Shown one piece after another: positions 30,561-38,232 of a stretch of 38,232 nt of DNA. Source of the DNA: Nostocoides jenkinsii Ben 74 (GTDB lineage: Bacteria > Actinomycetota > Actinomycetes > Actinomycetales > Dermatophilaceae); contig NZ_HF571038.1 of the NCBI RefSeq assembly GCF_001046875.1, forward strand, positions 1,263,044-1,301,275, given 5' to 3'. The number at the start of each line of letters is the position of its first letter. The first letter of the stretch is position 1. The translations under genes were made by a program, and so were the position numbers. Below the pieces are notes generated by a model, which saw only the letters and a list, made by a program, of their open reading frames with translations, searched no databases and was not told where the DNA came from.

Positions 30561-33500
30561 GTGTCTTCGCACGCTGTGAGTTTGTCGACGTTCGAGGGCG
30601 GCTCGGCCCTCTCCGCCTTCCGCGCCGCAGCCCTCCTGGCCCGCGTTCAAGCGGTAGCCCCGCGCGTCGCGGCGGTCCACGCGCGCCACGTCCACGTCGT
30701 CGCCACCGACGAGACGCCCACTCCGGAACTCGCCGCCACCCTCGGGCGACTGCTCACCTATGGACCCGCGTATGCCGGGCCCCCCGCCTCCGTCGGAACC
30801 CTCGTCGTCGTCACTCCCCGGCTCGGCACCATCTCGCCCTGGGCGAGCAAGGCCACCGACATCGCCCGCAGTTGCGGGGTGGACGTCCGCCGGATCGAGC
30901 GCGTCACCGAGTTCATCCTGACCGGCGACGAATTGACGCCCGAGCAATGGGCGGCCTGCGCCGACATCCTCCACGACCGGATGACCGAGACGGCCCTGCC
31001 CAGCCTGGATGACGCCCAGGCACTGTTCGCGACGCGCGAGGCCGCGCCGATGGAGCACGTGGATGTCCTCGGGGAGGGGCGGGCCGCGCTGGTGGCGGCG
31101 AATGCGGCATACGGACTCGCGTTGTCGGAGGACGAGGTCGACTATCTCGTCGATGCCTTCACCGGGCTCGGGCGCAATCCCACGGATGTCGAGCTCACCA
31201 TGTTTGCCCAGGCGAACTCCGAGCACTGCCGGCACAAGATCTTCAACGCCGACTTCGTCATCGATGGGCAGCCGCAATCGCGGTCGCTGTTCGGGATGAT
31301 CCGGCACACCGAGGAGGTGGCCGGTGCCGGCACGATCGTCGCCTACAAGGACAACGCCTCGATCATGCAGGGATCCGCGCGCTCACGTTGGCTCCCCGAA
31401 GGCAACCCCGAGGGACCGAGTCCGTATGCCGCGCGGCCCGGCGACGTCCACGTCCTGATGAAGGTGGAGACCCACAACCACCCCACGGCGATTTCTCCCT
31501 TCCCCGGGGCGGCCACGGGGGCGGGTGGGGAGATCCGTGACGAGGGGGCGACGGGGCGCGGCTCACAACCCAAGGCGGGGCTGACCGGATTCGCCGTGTC
31601 GAACCTGCGGCTTCCCGGGACCTTCGAGCCGTGGGAGCGCGAGGACGCCGCCGCGCCGGCGCACCTCGCCACGCCCCTGGAAATCATGCTCGACGGGCCG
31701 ATCGGGGCGGCGGCGTTCAACAATGAGTTCGGCCGGCCGGGTCTCGGTGGGTTCTTCCGCGTCTTCGAGCAGAGAGTCGGCGGGGTTGCGCGGGGCTATC
31801 ACAAGCCGATCATGAGCGCCGGGGGATTGGGGACGATCGACGCCGATCAGACGGCCAAGATCGCCTTCCCCGCTGGGTCGCTGCTGATCCAACTCGGCGG
31901 GCCGGGCATGCGGATCGGGATGGGGGGCGGGGCGGCGTCGTCGATGGCCGCCGGGACGAATGCCGCTGCGCTGGACTTCGATTCGGTGCAGCGTGGCAAC
32001 CCGGAGATGGAGCGGCGGGCCCAGGAAGTCATCAACCACTGCTGGTCCCTCGGCGCCGCTAACCCGATCCTGGCGATCCACGATGTGGGGGCCGGCGGCC
32101 TGTCCAACGCCTTCCCCGAGCTCGTGGACGACGCGGGCCTCGGCGCCCGGTTTGAACTCCTCAGCATCCCGCTCGACGAGAGCGGCTTGTCGCCGAAGGA
32201 GCAGTGGTCCAACGAGAGCCAGGAGCGCTACGTCCTGGCCATCGCCCCGGACGATTTCCCGCGGTTCGCCCGGATGGCCGAGCGGGAGCGCTGCCCGTAT
32301 GCCGTGGTCGGCACCGCCCGCGACGACGGGCTGCTGCGGTTGAGCTTCGACACCGAGGGCGAGCCGGGCGAGGAGTTCGCCGTCGACATGCCGATGGAGG
32401 TGCTGCTCGGCAAGCCGCCGCGGATGATCCGGGACGTTGCCCGGGCGCGGTGGACAGGCGACGATTTCGGGACGGACCGGGCGGCGGGCGAGGTCGAGGT
32501 GCGGGACGCGGCATACGCCGTGTTGCGGCACCCGAGTGTCGCGAGCAAGCGGTTCCTGATCACCATCGCCGACCGGACGGTCGGCGGGCTGACCCATCGT
32601 GACCAGATGGTCGGGCACTGGCAGGTCCCGGTCGCCGATGTCGCGGTGACGCTGGCCGACCACTTCGGCTTCGAGGGTGAGGCGATGGCCACGGGTGAGC
32701 GGACCCCGCTCGCGGCCCTCGACGCCCCGGCGTCGGGGCGGATGGCGGTGGGCGAAGCCCTCACGAATCTGCTGGCTGCGCCCATCGACCTCGCGCGAAT
32801 CAAGTTGTCCTGCAACTGGATGGCCGCCTGCGGCGAGCCCGGGGAAGACGCCGCGCTCTATGACACGGTCGCGGCCGTGGCGATGGAGTTGTGTCCGGCC
32901 CTCGGCATCGGCATCCCCGTCGGCAAGGACTCGCTGTCGATGCGCACGCGCTGGACGGACGCCGGCACTGGCGTCGCGCGCCAGGTGACCTCGCCGGTGT
33001 CGCTCGTGGTCACGGCGTTCGCGACGCTCGATGACGTACGCGGGACCCGGACGCCCCAGGTCGGCGCGGGCGACCGGCTGCTGCTGATCGACCTCGGCGG
33101 TCGGCGCAATCGGTTGGGGGGCTCGATCCTGGCTCAGGTGCATGGGCAGTTCGGTGAGACCGTGCCCGACTTGGACGATCCGGCGCGGCTCGTCGCGCTG
33201 GTCCACGGCGTGAATGCGTTGCGCGACAACGGATTGTTGTCGGCTTATCACGATCGTTCCGATGGCGGCCTGTGGGCGACGGCGTGCGAGCTGGCGTTTG
33301 CCAGTGGGCTGGGGCTGGACCTGGACGTGGCCGCGCTCGGGGAGTCGGCGGTCGCGGCGCTCTTTGCCGAGGAGCTTGGGGCGGTCGTGGCCGTGCCCGG
33401 CGCATCGCTCGACGCTGCCCTCGCGATTCTCGCCGAGCACGGGTTGGCCGACCTGACGACGGTCGTCGGTGCGCCGAATGATGTTCTGCGCGTGCGGGTT

Positions 33501-34484
33501 CGGTCGGGGGAGGCTGTGTTGCTGGACGAGGCCGTGGGCGACCTCGCCCTCGCCTGGGACGAAGTGTCCTGGCGAATCAGCGCCCTGCGCGACAACCCGG
33601 CGACCGCCGATGAGGAGCACGCGGCGGTCGGGCGCGTCGGCGACCCTGCGACGGCCCTGGCCGTCGTCCCCGCCTTCGATCCCGGCGTTGACATCGCGGC
33701 TCCCTACCTCCATCGCGGCCTGCGACCGAAGGTCGCGATCCTGCGCGAGCAGGGGGTCAATAGCCATGTCGAGACGGCCTTCGCCTTCGACCGGGCCGGG
33801 TTCGCGGCATACGACATCCACATGACTGACCTGATGGCCGGGCGCGCGGACCTGAGCGACGTCACCGGCCTGGTCGCCTGCGGTGGTTTCTCGTATGGCG
33901 ACACGCTCGGCGCCGGTGAAGGCTGGGCTCGCTCGGTGCTCTTCCACCCCGAACTCACCGAGGCGTTCGCGACCTTCTTCGCCCGCCCGGACACCTTCGG
34001 GCTCGGCATCTGCAACGGCTGCCAGATGTTCGCCGCGCTCGCCGACCTCATCCCGGGCGCCGCCGCCTGGCCGCGGTTCACGCGAAACCTCTCGGAGCAA
34101 TACGAGGCCCGCCTCACCCAGGTCGAGGTCCTCGACAGCCCCTCCATCTTCTTCTCCGGTATGGCGAGCAGTCGCCTCCCGATCGCCGTGGCCCATGGCG
34201 AGGGCTTTGCCGACTTCAGCGTGCGCGGGGACGCCTCGTCCGTGCTGCGGGCGCTGCGGTTCGCCGATGCCAGTGGCGCGGTCGCGACGACCTATCCCGC
34301 GAACCCCAACGGCTCGCCCGACGGGCTCACCGCGGTGACGACCCCCGACGGCCGGTTCACCGCGATGATGCCGCACCCCGAGCGGGTCCAGCGCAACGTG
34401 CAGATGTCGTGGACCGACGGGCCGGTGGAGCAGGAAAGCCCGTGGCTGCGGATGTTCCGCAACGCACGGGCCTTCGTCGGCTAG
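30561..34484 (+). CDS. purL: Phosphoribosylformylglycinamidine synthase, long single-chain form
   Basis: This 1307-residue enzyme converts FGAR to FGAM in purine synthesis using glutamine and ATP. The N-terminal PurS-like region and linker are followed by [20 protein letters not shown] (near 214-233), then [34 protein letters not shown], the metal/ATP site. A second synthetase half contains [13 protein letters not shown] and [10 protein letters not shown]. The C-terminal glutaminase has GICNGCQMF (nucleophile C1154) and MPHPERV (H1272, E1274). AAGGAG lies 7 nt before the GTG. Most actinobacteria I know use separate purS, purQ and small purL, so the fused form is notable. The gene contains six copies of the GTATGCCG octamer. 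Confidence 0.95.
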   Translation: MSSHAVSLSTFEGGSALSAFRAAALLARVQAVAPRVAAVHARHVHVVATDETPTPELAATLGRLLTYGPAYAGPPASVGTLVVVTPRLGTISPWASKATDIARSCGVDVRRIERVTEFILTGDELTPEQWAACADILHDRMTETALPSLDDAQALFATREAAPMEHVDVLGEGRAALVAANAAYGLALSEDEVDYLVDAFTGLGRNPTDVELTMFAQANSEHCRHKIFNADFVIDGQPQSRSLFGMIRHTEEVAGAGTIVAYKDNASIMQGSARSRWLPEGNPEGPSPYAARPGDVHVLMKVETHNHPTAISPFPGAATGAGGEIRDEGATGRGSQPKAGLTGFAVSNLRLPGTFEPWEREDAAAPAHLATPLEIMLDGPIGAAAFNNEFGRPGLGGFFRVFEQRVGGVARGYHKPIMSAGGLGTIDADQTAKIAFPAGSLLIQLGGPGMRIGMGGGAASSMAAGTNAAALDFDSVQRGNPEMERRAQEVINHCWSLGAANPILAIHDVGAGGLSNAFPELVDDAGLGARFELLSIPLDESGLSPKEQWSNESQERYVLAIAPDDFPRFARMAERERCPYAVVGTARDDGLLRLSFDTEGEPGEEFAVDMPMEVLLGKPPRMIRDVARARWTGDDFGTDRAAGEVEVRDAAYAVLRHPSVASKRFLITIADRTVGGLTHRDQMVGHWQVPVADVAVTLADHFGFEGEAMATGERTPLAALDAPASGRMAVGEALTNLLAAPIDLARIKLSCNWMAACGEPGEDAALYDTVAAVAMELCPALGIGIPVGKDSLSMRTRWTDAGTGVARQVTSPVSLVVTAFATLDDVRGTRTPQVGAGDRLLLIDLGGRRNRLGGSILAQVHGQFGETVPDLDDPARLVALVHGVNALRDNGLLSAYHDRSDGGLWATACELAFASGLGLDLDVAALGESAVAALFAEELGAVVAVPGASLDAALAILAEHGLADLTTVVGAPNDVLRVRVRSGEAVLLDEAVGDLALAWDEVSWRISALRDNPATADEEHAAVGRVGDPATALAVVPAFDPGVDIAAPYLHRGLRPKVAILREQGVNSHVETAFAFDRAGFAAYDIHMTDLMAGRADLSDVTGLVACGGFSYGDTLGAGEGWARSVLFHPELTEAFATFFARPDTFGLGICNGCQMFAALADLIPGAAAWPRFTRNLSEQYEARLTQVEVLDSPSIFFSGMASSRLPIAVAHGEGFADFSVRGDASSVLRALRFADASGAVATTYPANPNGSPDGLTAVTTPDGRFTAMMPHPERVQRNVQMSWTDGPVEQESPWLRMFRNARAFVG

Positions 34485-34525
34485 TGAGCCGGACCACTCG
34501 CACGCTCAGAGAGTTCACACGCTTT

Positions 34526-34542
34526 TGACAGTTTGCTGACAG
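34526..34542. promoter_or_regulatory. 11-bp direct repeat in the purL-kinase gap
   Basis: TGACAG occurs at 34526-34531 and 34537-34542, 11 bp apart, in the 218-bp gap before the orphan kinase. The first overlaps TTGACA (34525-34530), a possible -35. The gap contains no reading frame I can support. A phased repeat like this could be a response-regulator or activator site. Confidence 0.3.
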
Positions 34543-34702
34543 TAAGCAGCTGAGCTATTCCAGCTACGCCCCCTCGTCCTGAGGCTGACCTCTGTGTCAA
34601 GTCCTTCTTTCGGGCCGGTGGAGGTGGCGTGCCGTGGAGTGGTCTCGGTGACGATCTGTCGTGGCGTCCGTTCGGCGTTGAGTTCCCCGGTGCGTGGCGG
34701 CC

Positions 34703-37006
34703 ATGTCGCGTGCACGGCGTAATCTGCAGGCGGCCCTGACGCGGGCGGCGGCCCTGTCGGTCATCCTCGGGTCCGGTGTCGGCCTGGTCAACGTGGCGCT
34801 TCTGTGGGGCATCTTCCCGGGCCTCGCGATGGTCGTGATTCTGCTGACCTATCTCGCGCTGGGGGTTTGGTCCCTGGTGGTGGCGGCGACCACGACGGCG
34901 CTGCTGCCCATGCGACTCATCTCCATCATCTCGCTCGGGTGCTATGTCGCCTATCCGTTCCTGGGACCCACGCATCCCACCAGCGAATACTCACCCCTAA
35001 CGCACGTGCTTGTCATCGGCGGCGTCTGTGCGTCGATTTCCTTCGGCGCCTTCGCCGGTGCCACAACTGCCGTGCTGGCCGGGGTCGCCACCGCGCTCAT
35101 TCGAGCCGAGCAGACAAGCGTCTTGCAAGGCGTTCTCGAAGGTGCCCTGCTGGCGGTCACTGGCCTGGCCGCAGCACTAGCTGTGGTGTTGATTCGGCGC
35201 GCCAGCGCGTCGGTGGCGTTGGCGACAGATGAGCTATGGCAACTGCAAGCGCTTGCCGCGCAGAGTCGGCAGGCCGATATCGAGCGTGGCCGCTTCGACA
35301 GCATCGTCCACGATGCCGTCATCGGGGGGCTCCTGATCGCCGGGCGAGGTCTCGACGACAACGCGGCTCGGCATCTCGCGGCAGAGGCGGTCACGGCATA
35401 CGACTCAGGAGGGGTCGATTCAGTGTCCGGCGGCGATGACTGGCCGAGCCGTGTCCGCGACGTTGCCCGACGGCTTGGGCTTGACCTTGTCCTGCAGGTC
35501 CGAGGTATGCCGCGGCAGACGTGGGTGTCGGACGCGATCTTCACCGCCACCGCGGAAGCGTTGTCAAATGTCGCCCGACACTCTGGACAGACGCAGGCTC
35601 ACATTCAGGCCTTTTTTAACCCGCGGCTGATGAAGGTCGTGATCCGGGATGAGGGTCGCGGCTTTGATCTCGCGCAACGCAGCCCACGCCGAGCGGGCAT
35701 TTCGACCAGTATCCAGGGCCGACTCAGGGCAGTCGGGGGCGACGCCGAGATCGAGTCAGCGCCGGGACGGGGGACCACCGTCAGCCTGACTGCTCGACCG
35801 GTGGCGAGGGCCGGTGAGGTACCGATCACGCCATGGCGCGTCTCGGCGTTCGCGCCCCTCCTCGTCATGGCAGTGGTGGCGATCGGCATACATGCCGCCA
35901 TCGGCTTTCAGTACCTCGACGCGGTCCGGCTTCCGGCGCTTGATTACGCAGGGGTGGCCGTCATACTGGGCCTGCTGCTGTGGACGTGGAGGGGCCCCCA
36001 GCGCAGGTCAACGTGGGTGAGTTCCTCGTTGCTGCTGGTCGCCCTTGTCGTTTGCCTGAGCGCCAATGTCCGTGAACCGGCGATCCACGACTGGCGGCTC
36101 TGGTTCGTGGGCGCCCTCGACGGCGTGATCGCGTTGATCGCCTTTCGGCACAGTGCGTTCGGGGGCATCGTGACGGCGATCGTGATTCCCGCGGCCATGA
36201 CCCTCACGTTCCTGGTGGTCGCTGGGAATGCTGCGGGCAGCGCCGTTCTTAGTGCGGCAACGCAGCTCGTGGTCTGCGCGATCCTGGGCCTCCTGCTTCG
36301 GCGCGGGTTGGACCTGGCCGCCACCTCAATGAATCAGGTGGCCAGAATGGCCTACCGTCTCCGGGTCGACGAACTGGCCCGCGAAGCACGCGTGGAGGAA
36401 GTGCGCCTACGCAATCGGGAGTTGGGATCCGCCTGCCTGCCGATGCTGCGACGCATTGGCGAAGGCGGCATGCTGTCGGAAGAGGACCGCCGTCAGTGCT
36501 TGCGACTCGAGGCGGCCGTCCGCGACCAACTGGTGGCCCGGAGGCTGCTTGACCAAGACCTTGTCGCGGCGCTTGACCAGGCGCGTTCGCGGGGCATCCG
36601 CGTCGACCTCGCTGTTGGCAAGGGCGCCGCCGACGCCACTCTGGTCACCTTGCGGGACCTGCTTGGCGTGCTACTTCCGATCTTGCGCGCCCCAAGCGCT
36701 GTTCGGGCTACCGCGGCGCCGATCAGTCAGCTCGATGACCTGTCGTCCGCCGCCAAGGTGCCCGGGCGCATCGTCGTCACCCATCAGGGATCTGCCGAAG
36801 GCGCGTTCGATGCGGCCGTGCTCGCCCTGGGGCACGACTCGCGGGTGAGCATGGAGGTCATCGACGACGTCCTCCTCGTCCAGGTGCTGCCGATTGCTCC
36901 GGGCGACCCAATCGAGGCGTCGGCCGAGAGCCGGGACTCCCAGGACCCCCCGGAGCTCGCGGAGCCGAGCCGGTTGGCCCGGGTGTCCGAAGCGTGCCCG
37001 GCCTGA
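34703..37006 (+). CDS. Orphan sensor histidine kinase with two membrane modules
   Basis: The 767-residue protein has an N-terminal multi-helix membrane module (about 10-170: VILGSGVGLVNVALLWGIFP, LVIGGVCASISFGAFAG). A kinase core follows with FDSIVHDAVIGGLLIAGRG (His near 210), EALSNVARHSG as N-box near 295, IRDEGRGFD and GRGTTVSLTARP. A second 5-6-helix module runs from about 380 to 545 (APLLVMAVVAIGIHAAIGF onward). It ends in a coiled-coil-like RVDELAREARVEEVRLRNRE and a C-terminal domain resembling a degenerate second ATPase. VHD[SA]V-type kinases usually pair with LuxR-type regulators, but none is adjacent. The start could be the ATG at 34703 or the GTG at 34694; no clear ribosome site is seen. 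Confidence 0.75.
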   Translation: MSRARRNLQAALTRAAALSVILGSGVGLVNVALLWGIFPGLAMVVILLTYLALGVWSLVVAATTTALLPMRLISIISLGCYVAYPFLGPTHPTSEYSPLTHVLVIGGVCASISFGAFAGATTAVLAGVATALIRAEQTSVLQGVLEGALLAVTGLAAALAVVLIRRASASVALATDELWQLQALAAQSRQADIERGRFDSIVHDAVIGGLLIAGRGLDDNAARHLAAEAVTAYDSGGVDSVSGGDDWPSRVRDVARRLGLDLVLQVRGMPRQTWVSDAIFTATAEALSNVARHSGQTQAHIQAFFNPRLMKVVIRDEGRGFDLAQRSPRRAGISTSIQGRLRAVGGDAEIESAPGRGTTVSLTARPVARAGEVPITPWRVSAFAPLLVMAVVAIGIHAAIGFQYLDAVRLPALDYAGVAVILGLLLWTWRGPQRRSTWVSSSLLLVALVVCLSANVREPAIHDWRLWFVGALDGVIALIAFRHSAFGGIVTAIVIPAAMTLTFLVVAGNAAGSAVLSAATQLVVCAILGLLLRRGLDLAATSMNQVARMAYRLRVDELAREARVEEVRLRNRELGSACLPMLRRIGEGGMLSEEDRRQCLRLEAAVRDQLVARRLLDQDLVAALDQARSRGIRVDLAVGKGAADATLVTLRDLLGVLLPILRAPSAVRATAAPISQLDDLSSAAKVPGRIVVTHQGSAEGAFDAAVLALGHDSRVSMEVIDDVLLVQVLPIAPGDPIEASAESRDSQDPPELAEPSRLARVSEACPA

Positions 37007-37058
37007 GTCGAATTCCTCGGGCGCGGACCGTCACTTGACGTGGCCATTGGCAAGTCAA

Positions 37059-38018
37059 ATGAAGAGCAGCACAATGCCGGTTGTGACGGACATGAGCGCA
37101 CTGGAGCGGGAGCTTGCCGCATTGCACCGAGGTCGTGGTTTGCGGCGACCAGCCCTGGCCATCGGCCCGGTCCTACGCGAGACCCTCCACCTCGACCCGC
37201 AGAGCCCGGCGGACGTCATGCGCGACAATCTGGTGGCCGCCCTCCGGGCGTCTGCGCAATCCCTTCCGGGGGATTTGCGCACCGTATTCCTCATTGCGAG
37301 TGGGTTGGAGGCGGCCGATCCGTTGCTCGGTGACCGCATTGAGCGGGCCGGAGCGGAGCTTCAGCGCGACGGGCGCACTGTCCGGCGTCGCCTGGCGGAA
37401 GCCAATCGAGGAGTCGCCACGATGCTGCTGCGGGGCTCTCGCAGCCGGGGTGAAACGGGGAATGCGTGGTACATCGAGGAGTTTGAAGCCGAGACTGATT
37501 TGCGAGGGCCGCACCCAATTCTCCATGCCCGCAAGCTCGCGGTACCGACGCAAGGGGGGTTAACGGTGGCGGACGAACAGTTCAGTATGCCGCCGCCACA
37601 TCCCGATGCGCCCGAGCCGACAATTCGCGTCACTCAGGGCGGCGATCTCGCCTATTTCGCTCGCGAAGGCGAGCGCGTCTGGCGCTATGGGGTCCGGCTC
37701 GATCAAACGACTGAGGCCGGTGTCGCACAGGCCATTGGTATAGAGATCACCATCGACTCACGCGAATGGCTACTGCCCTATACAGTGTTTTCGGCCTATC
37801 GTCCAACTCGTGCGCTGCGGACCACCGTGCACTTCGGTGAACCCCCCGTGGGGCGCCGGGTGTGGGAGCTTCACGGCGTCTACCCCTTGCGGCTCCTGGA
37901 TGAGGAGCCAGCCGCGACCGACCTGGAGTTCGATCTCTCGGAGAATACAACGATAAGTCGAGAATTTTTTGGCTTGCAGCTTGGACTCGCCTACGGAATT
38001 CGATGGTTGTGGAGATAG
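37059..38018 (+). CDS. Conserved actinobacterial protein, function unknown
   Basis: The product is 319 residues if started at the ATG at 37059, or up to 11 fewer from 37074 or 37092. The N-terminal half (LERELAALHRGRGLRRPALA, RLAEANRGVATML) is a helical module often seen in actinobacterial proteins of regulatory type. The C-terminal half (YIEEFEAETDLRGPHP, VFSAYRPTRALRTTVHFGEP, FFGLQLGLAYGIRWLW) is a beta-rich domain I do not recognise. It follows the orphan kinase by 52 bp on the same strand and may be its partner in a signalling unit (inference). TTGAC and GTCAA form an inverted pair around 37035-37057, just before the start. Confidence 0.7.
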   Translation: MKSSTMPVVTDMSALERELAALHRGRGLRRPALAIGPVLRETLHLDPQSPADVMRDNLVAALRASAQSLPGDLRTVFLIASGLEAADPLLGDRIERAGAELQRDGRTVRRRLAEANRGVATMLLRGSRSRGETGNAWYIEEFEAETDLRGPHPILHARKLAVPTQGGLTVADEQFSMPPPHPDAPEPTIRVTQGGDLAYFAREGERVWRYGVRLDQTTEAGVAQAIGIEITIDSREWLLPYTVFSAYRPTRALRTTVHFGEPPVGRRVWELHGVYPLRLLDEEPAATDLEFDLSENTTISREFFGLQLGLAYGIRWLWR

Positions 38019-38049
38019 GTTCCACGTGATCGACTCTTGAGTCGAGGCC

Positions 38050-38082
38050 GCGCTGGGGCGGAGTATCGGTCCGCCCCAGCGC
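38050..38082. terminator. Strong hairpin after the last large gene
   Basis: Perfect 13-bp GC-rich arms (38050-38062, 38070-38082) with a 7-nt loop lie 32 bp after the stop of the 37059-38018 gene. A second, smaller palindrome (CGACTC-TT-GAGTCG) precedes it at about 38030-38043. The same hairpin lies 18 bp after the stop of the minus-strand minigene, so it may serve both strands. Confidence 0.7.
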
Positions 38083-38099
38083 AGTCGATCTGGCATATC

Positions 38100-38138
38100 T
38101 CAGCCGCGACTCGTGATGATCCAGCCAAACCAGTGCAT
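38100..38138 (-). CDS. Possible 12-codon minigene or leader peptide, MHWFGWIITSRG
   Basis: On the minus strand AAAGGAAGGAG lies 6-7 nt before an ATG that opens a 12-codon frame ending in TGA. This is the strongest ribosome-binding site in the window. The peptide contains two Trp and one Phe. Its length is too short for coding statistics. It is followed on the same strand by the 38082-38050 hairpin, giving a compact ribosome site/minigene/terminator layout. Candidates are an attenuator leader peptide, a small membrane or toxic peptide, or chance. The remaining bases to the window end (38140-38232) show nothing else I can support. Confidence 0.35.
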   Translation of the reverse strand: MHWFGWIITSRG

Positions 38139-38232
38139 GGCCTGCTCCTTCCTTTGAAATAACCGGCGCGTCGTGCGGCGGTAATCAAAGGTTGGAGCGA
38201 GACGTCGAATCAGAAAATGGGTGGATCAACCC

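Larger units (their letters stand above)
87..37592. repeat. Dispersed over-represented octamer GTATGCCG (42 copies)
   Basis: Hand scan finds GTATGCCG 23 times (87, 405, 1477, 2327, 8199, 9392, 11084, 12003, 13888, 14542, 17803, 18319, 19860, 22124, 24806, 25856, 27478, 29220, 30770, 31424, 32297, 35505, 37585). Its complement occurs 19 times (3639, 7784, 10059, 10174, 11689, 14146, 17574, 18564, 19666, 22025, 24287, 24540, 27573, 27897, 30172, 31105, 32509, 33805, 35394). Flanks extend the consensus to about CGTATGCCGCG. Inside genes it is read as Tyr-Ala-Ala, Gly-Met-Pro or Val-Cys-Arg, i.e. in all frames. It also lies in promoters and gaps. Confidence 0.9.

Noticed and set aside
31563-34376. 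A 937-codon open frame antisense to purL
   Set aside because: Composition is Arg/Gly/His-rich low complexity with no domain, as expected from the third-position GC bias of the real gene on the other strand.
34547-34579. tRNA-like sequence on the minus strand (GGGGGCGTAGCT and AGCTCAGCTG resemble a tRNA-Ala 5' end and D-arm)
   Set aside because: No anticodon arm, T-arm or acceptor complement follows, so it cannot fold as a tRNA. It is at best a tiny remnant or chance.
87-37592. GTATGCCG as a replication-polar signal such as KOPS or Chi
   Set aside because: The copies are split 23 to 19 between strands, without the strong strand bias such signals show.

Overview
The window is high-GC (my rough estimate is 66-70%) chromosomal DNA from an actinobacterium, most likely of the Micrococcales/Intrasporangiaceae type. 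Support comes from Lsr2, a mycothiol-dependent-isomerase-like protein, F420-type oxidoreductase genes, a bacterial Pnkp/Hen1 RNA repair pair, frequent GTG starts and several leaderless promoters (TANNNT 5-7 nt before the start codon). No rRNA, tRNA, CRISPR array, insertion sequence or prophage was seen.

Layout. 1-2.2 kb: a palindromic repeat, an L,D-transpeptidase, and a scar joining a truncated VOC gene to the 3' part of a PPOX gene. 2.3-4.3 kb (minus): two YciI/DGPF proteins and an ECF42-type sigma factor behind a promoter that looks like that sigma group's own target. 4.3-7 kb: a sensor kinase and an OmpR-type regulator arranged tail to tail, then a DUF2231 membrane protein. 7-9 kb: a palindromic repeat, an unknown gene and a BNR-repeat protein. 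9-12.1 kb: an MDMPI-like protein, then three damaged oxidoreductase genes (SDR with an amber codon, LLM enzyme with two compensating frameshifts, PPOX enzyme with a frameshift). 12.1-15.8 kb: a VapBC-type toxin-antitoxin pair, an APC permease, a universal stress protein, another amber-interrupted gene and an inverted second copy of the 7.1-kb repeat. 15.8-20.2 kb: a VOC protein, a secreted CWB2-like protein, a cyclase-like protein, a broken CAP-domain gene, a CsoR/CstR-type repressor flanked by two matching operators, and lsr2. 20.3-24.5 kb: class III aminotransferase, alpha-methylacyl-CoA racemase-like CoA transferase, thiolase. 24.6-29.4 kb: hen1-pnkp RNA repair operon and an aldose epimerase. 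29.4-34.5 kb: a 62-bp perfect palindrome, a methyltransferase, a small membrane protein and a long-form purL. 34.5-38.2 kb: an orphan two-membrane-module histidine kinase, an unknown gene and a possible 12-codon minigene.

The strongest unexplained signal is not a gene. The octamer GTATGCCG (consensus about CGTATGCCGCG) occurs 42 times by hand count, 23 on one strand and 19 on the other, in all three reading frames of unrelated genes. I estimate one or two occurrences by chance. It behaves like a highly iterated, non-palindromic DNA-level signal (compare HIP1 or DNA-uptake sequences), and I know of no described role for it in this group.

Other signals are three families of long intergenic palindromes built from short repeated units, one of them present twice in inverted orientation with a base-pair-compensating change, and seven damaged genes confined to the first 20 kb. 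Several of those lesions are one-base A-run indels or single stop codons, so sequencing error must be excluded before they are called pseudogenes.
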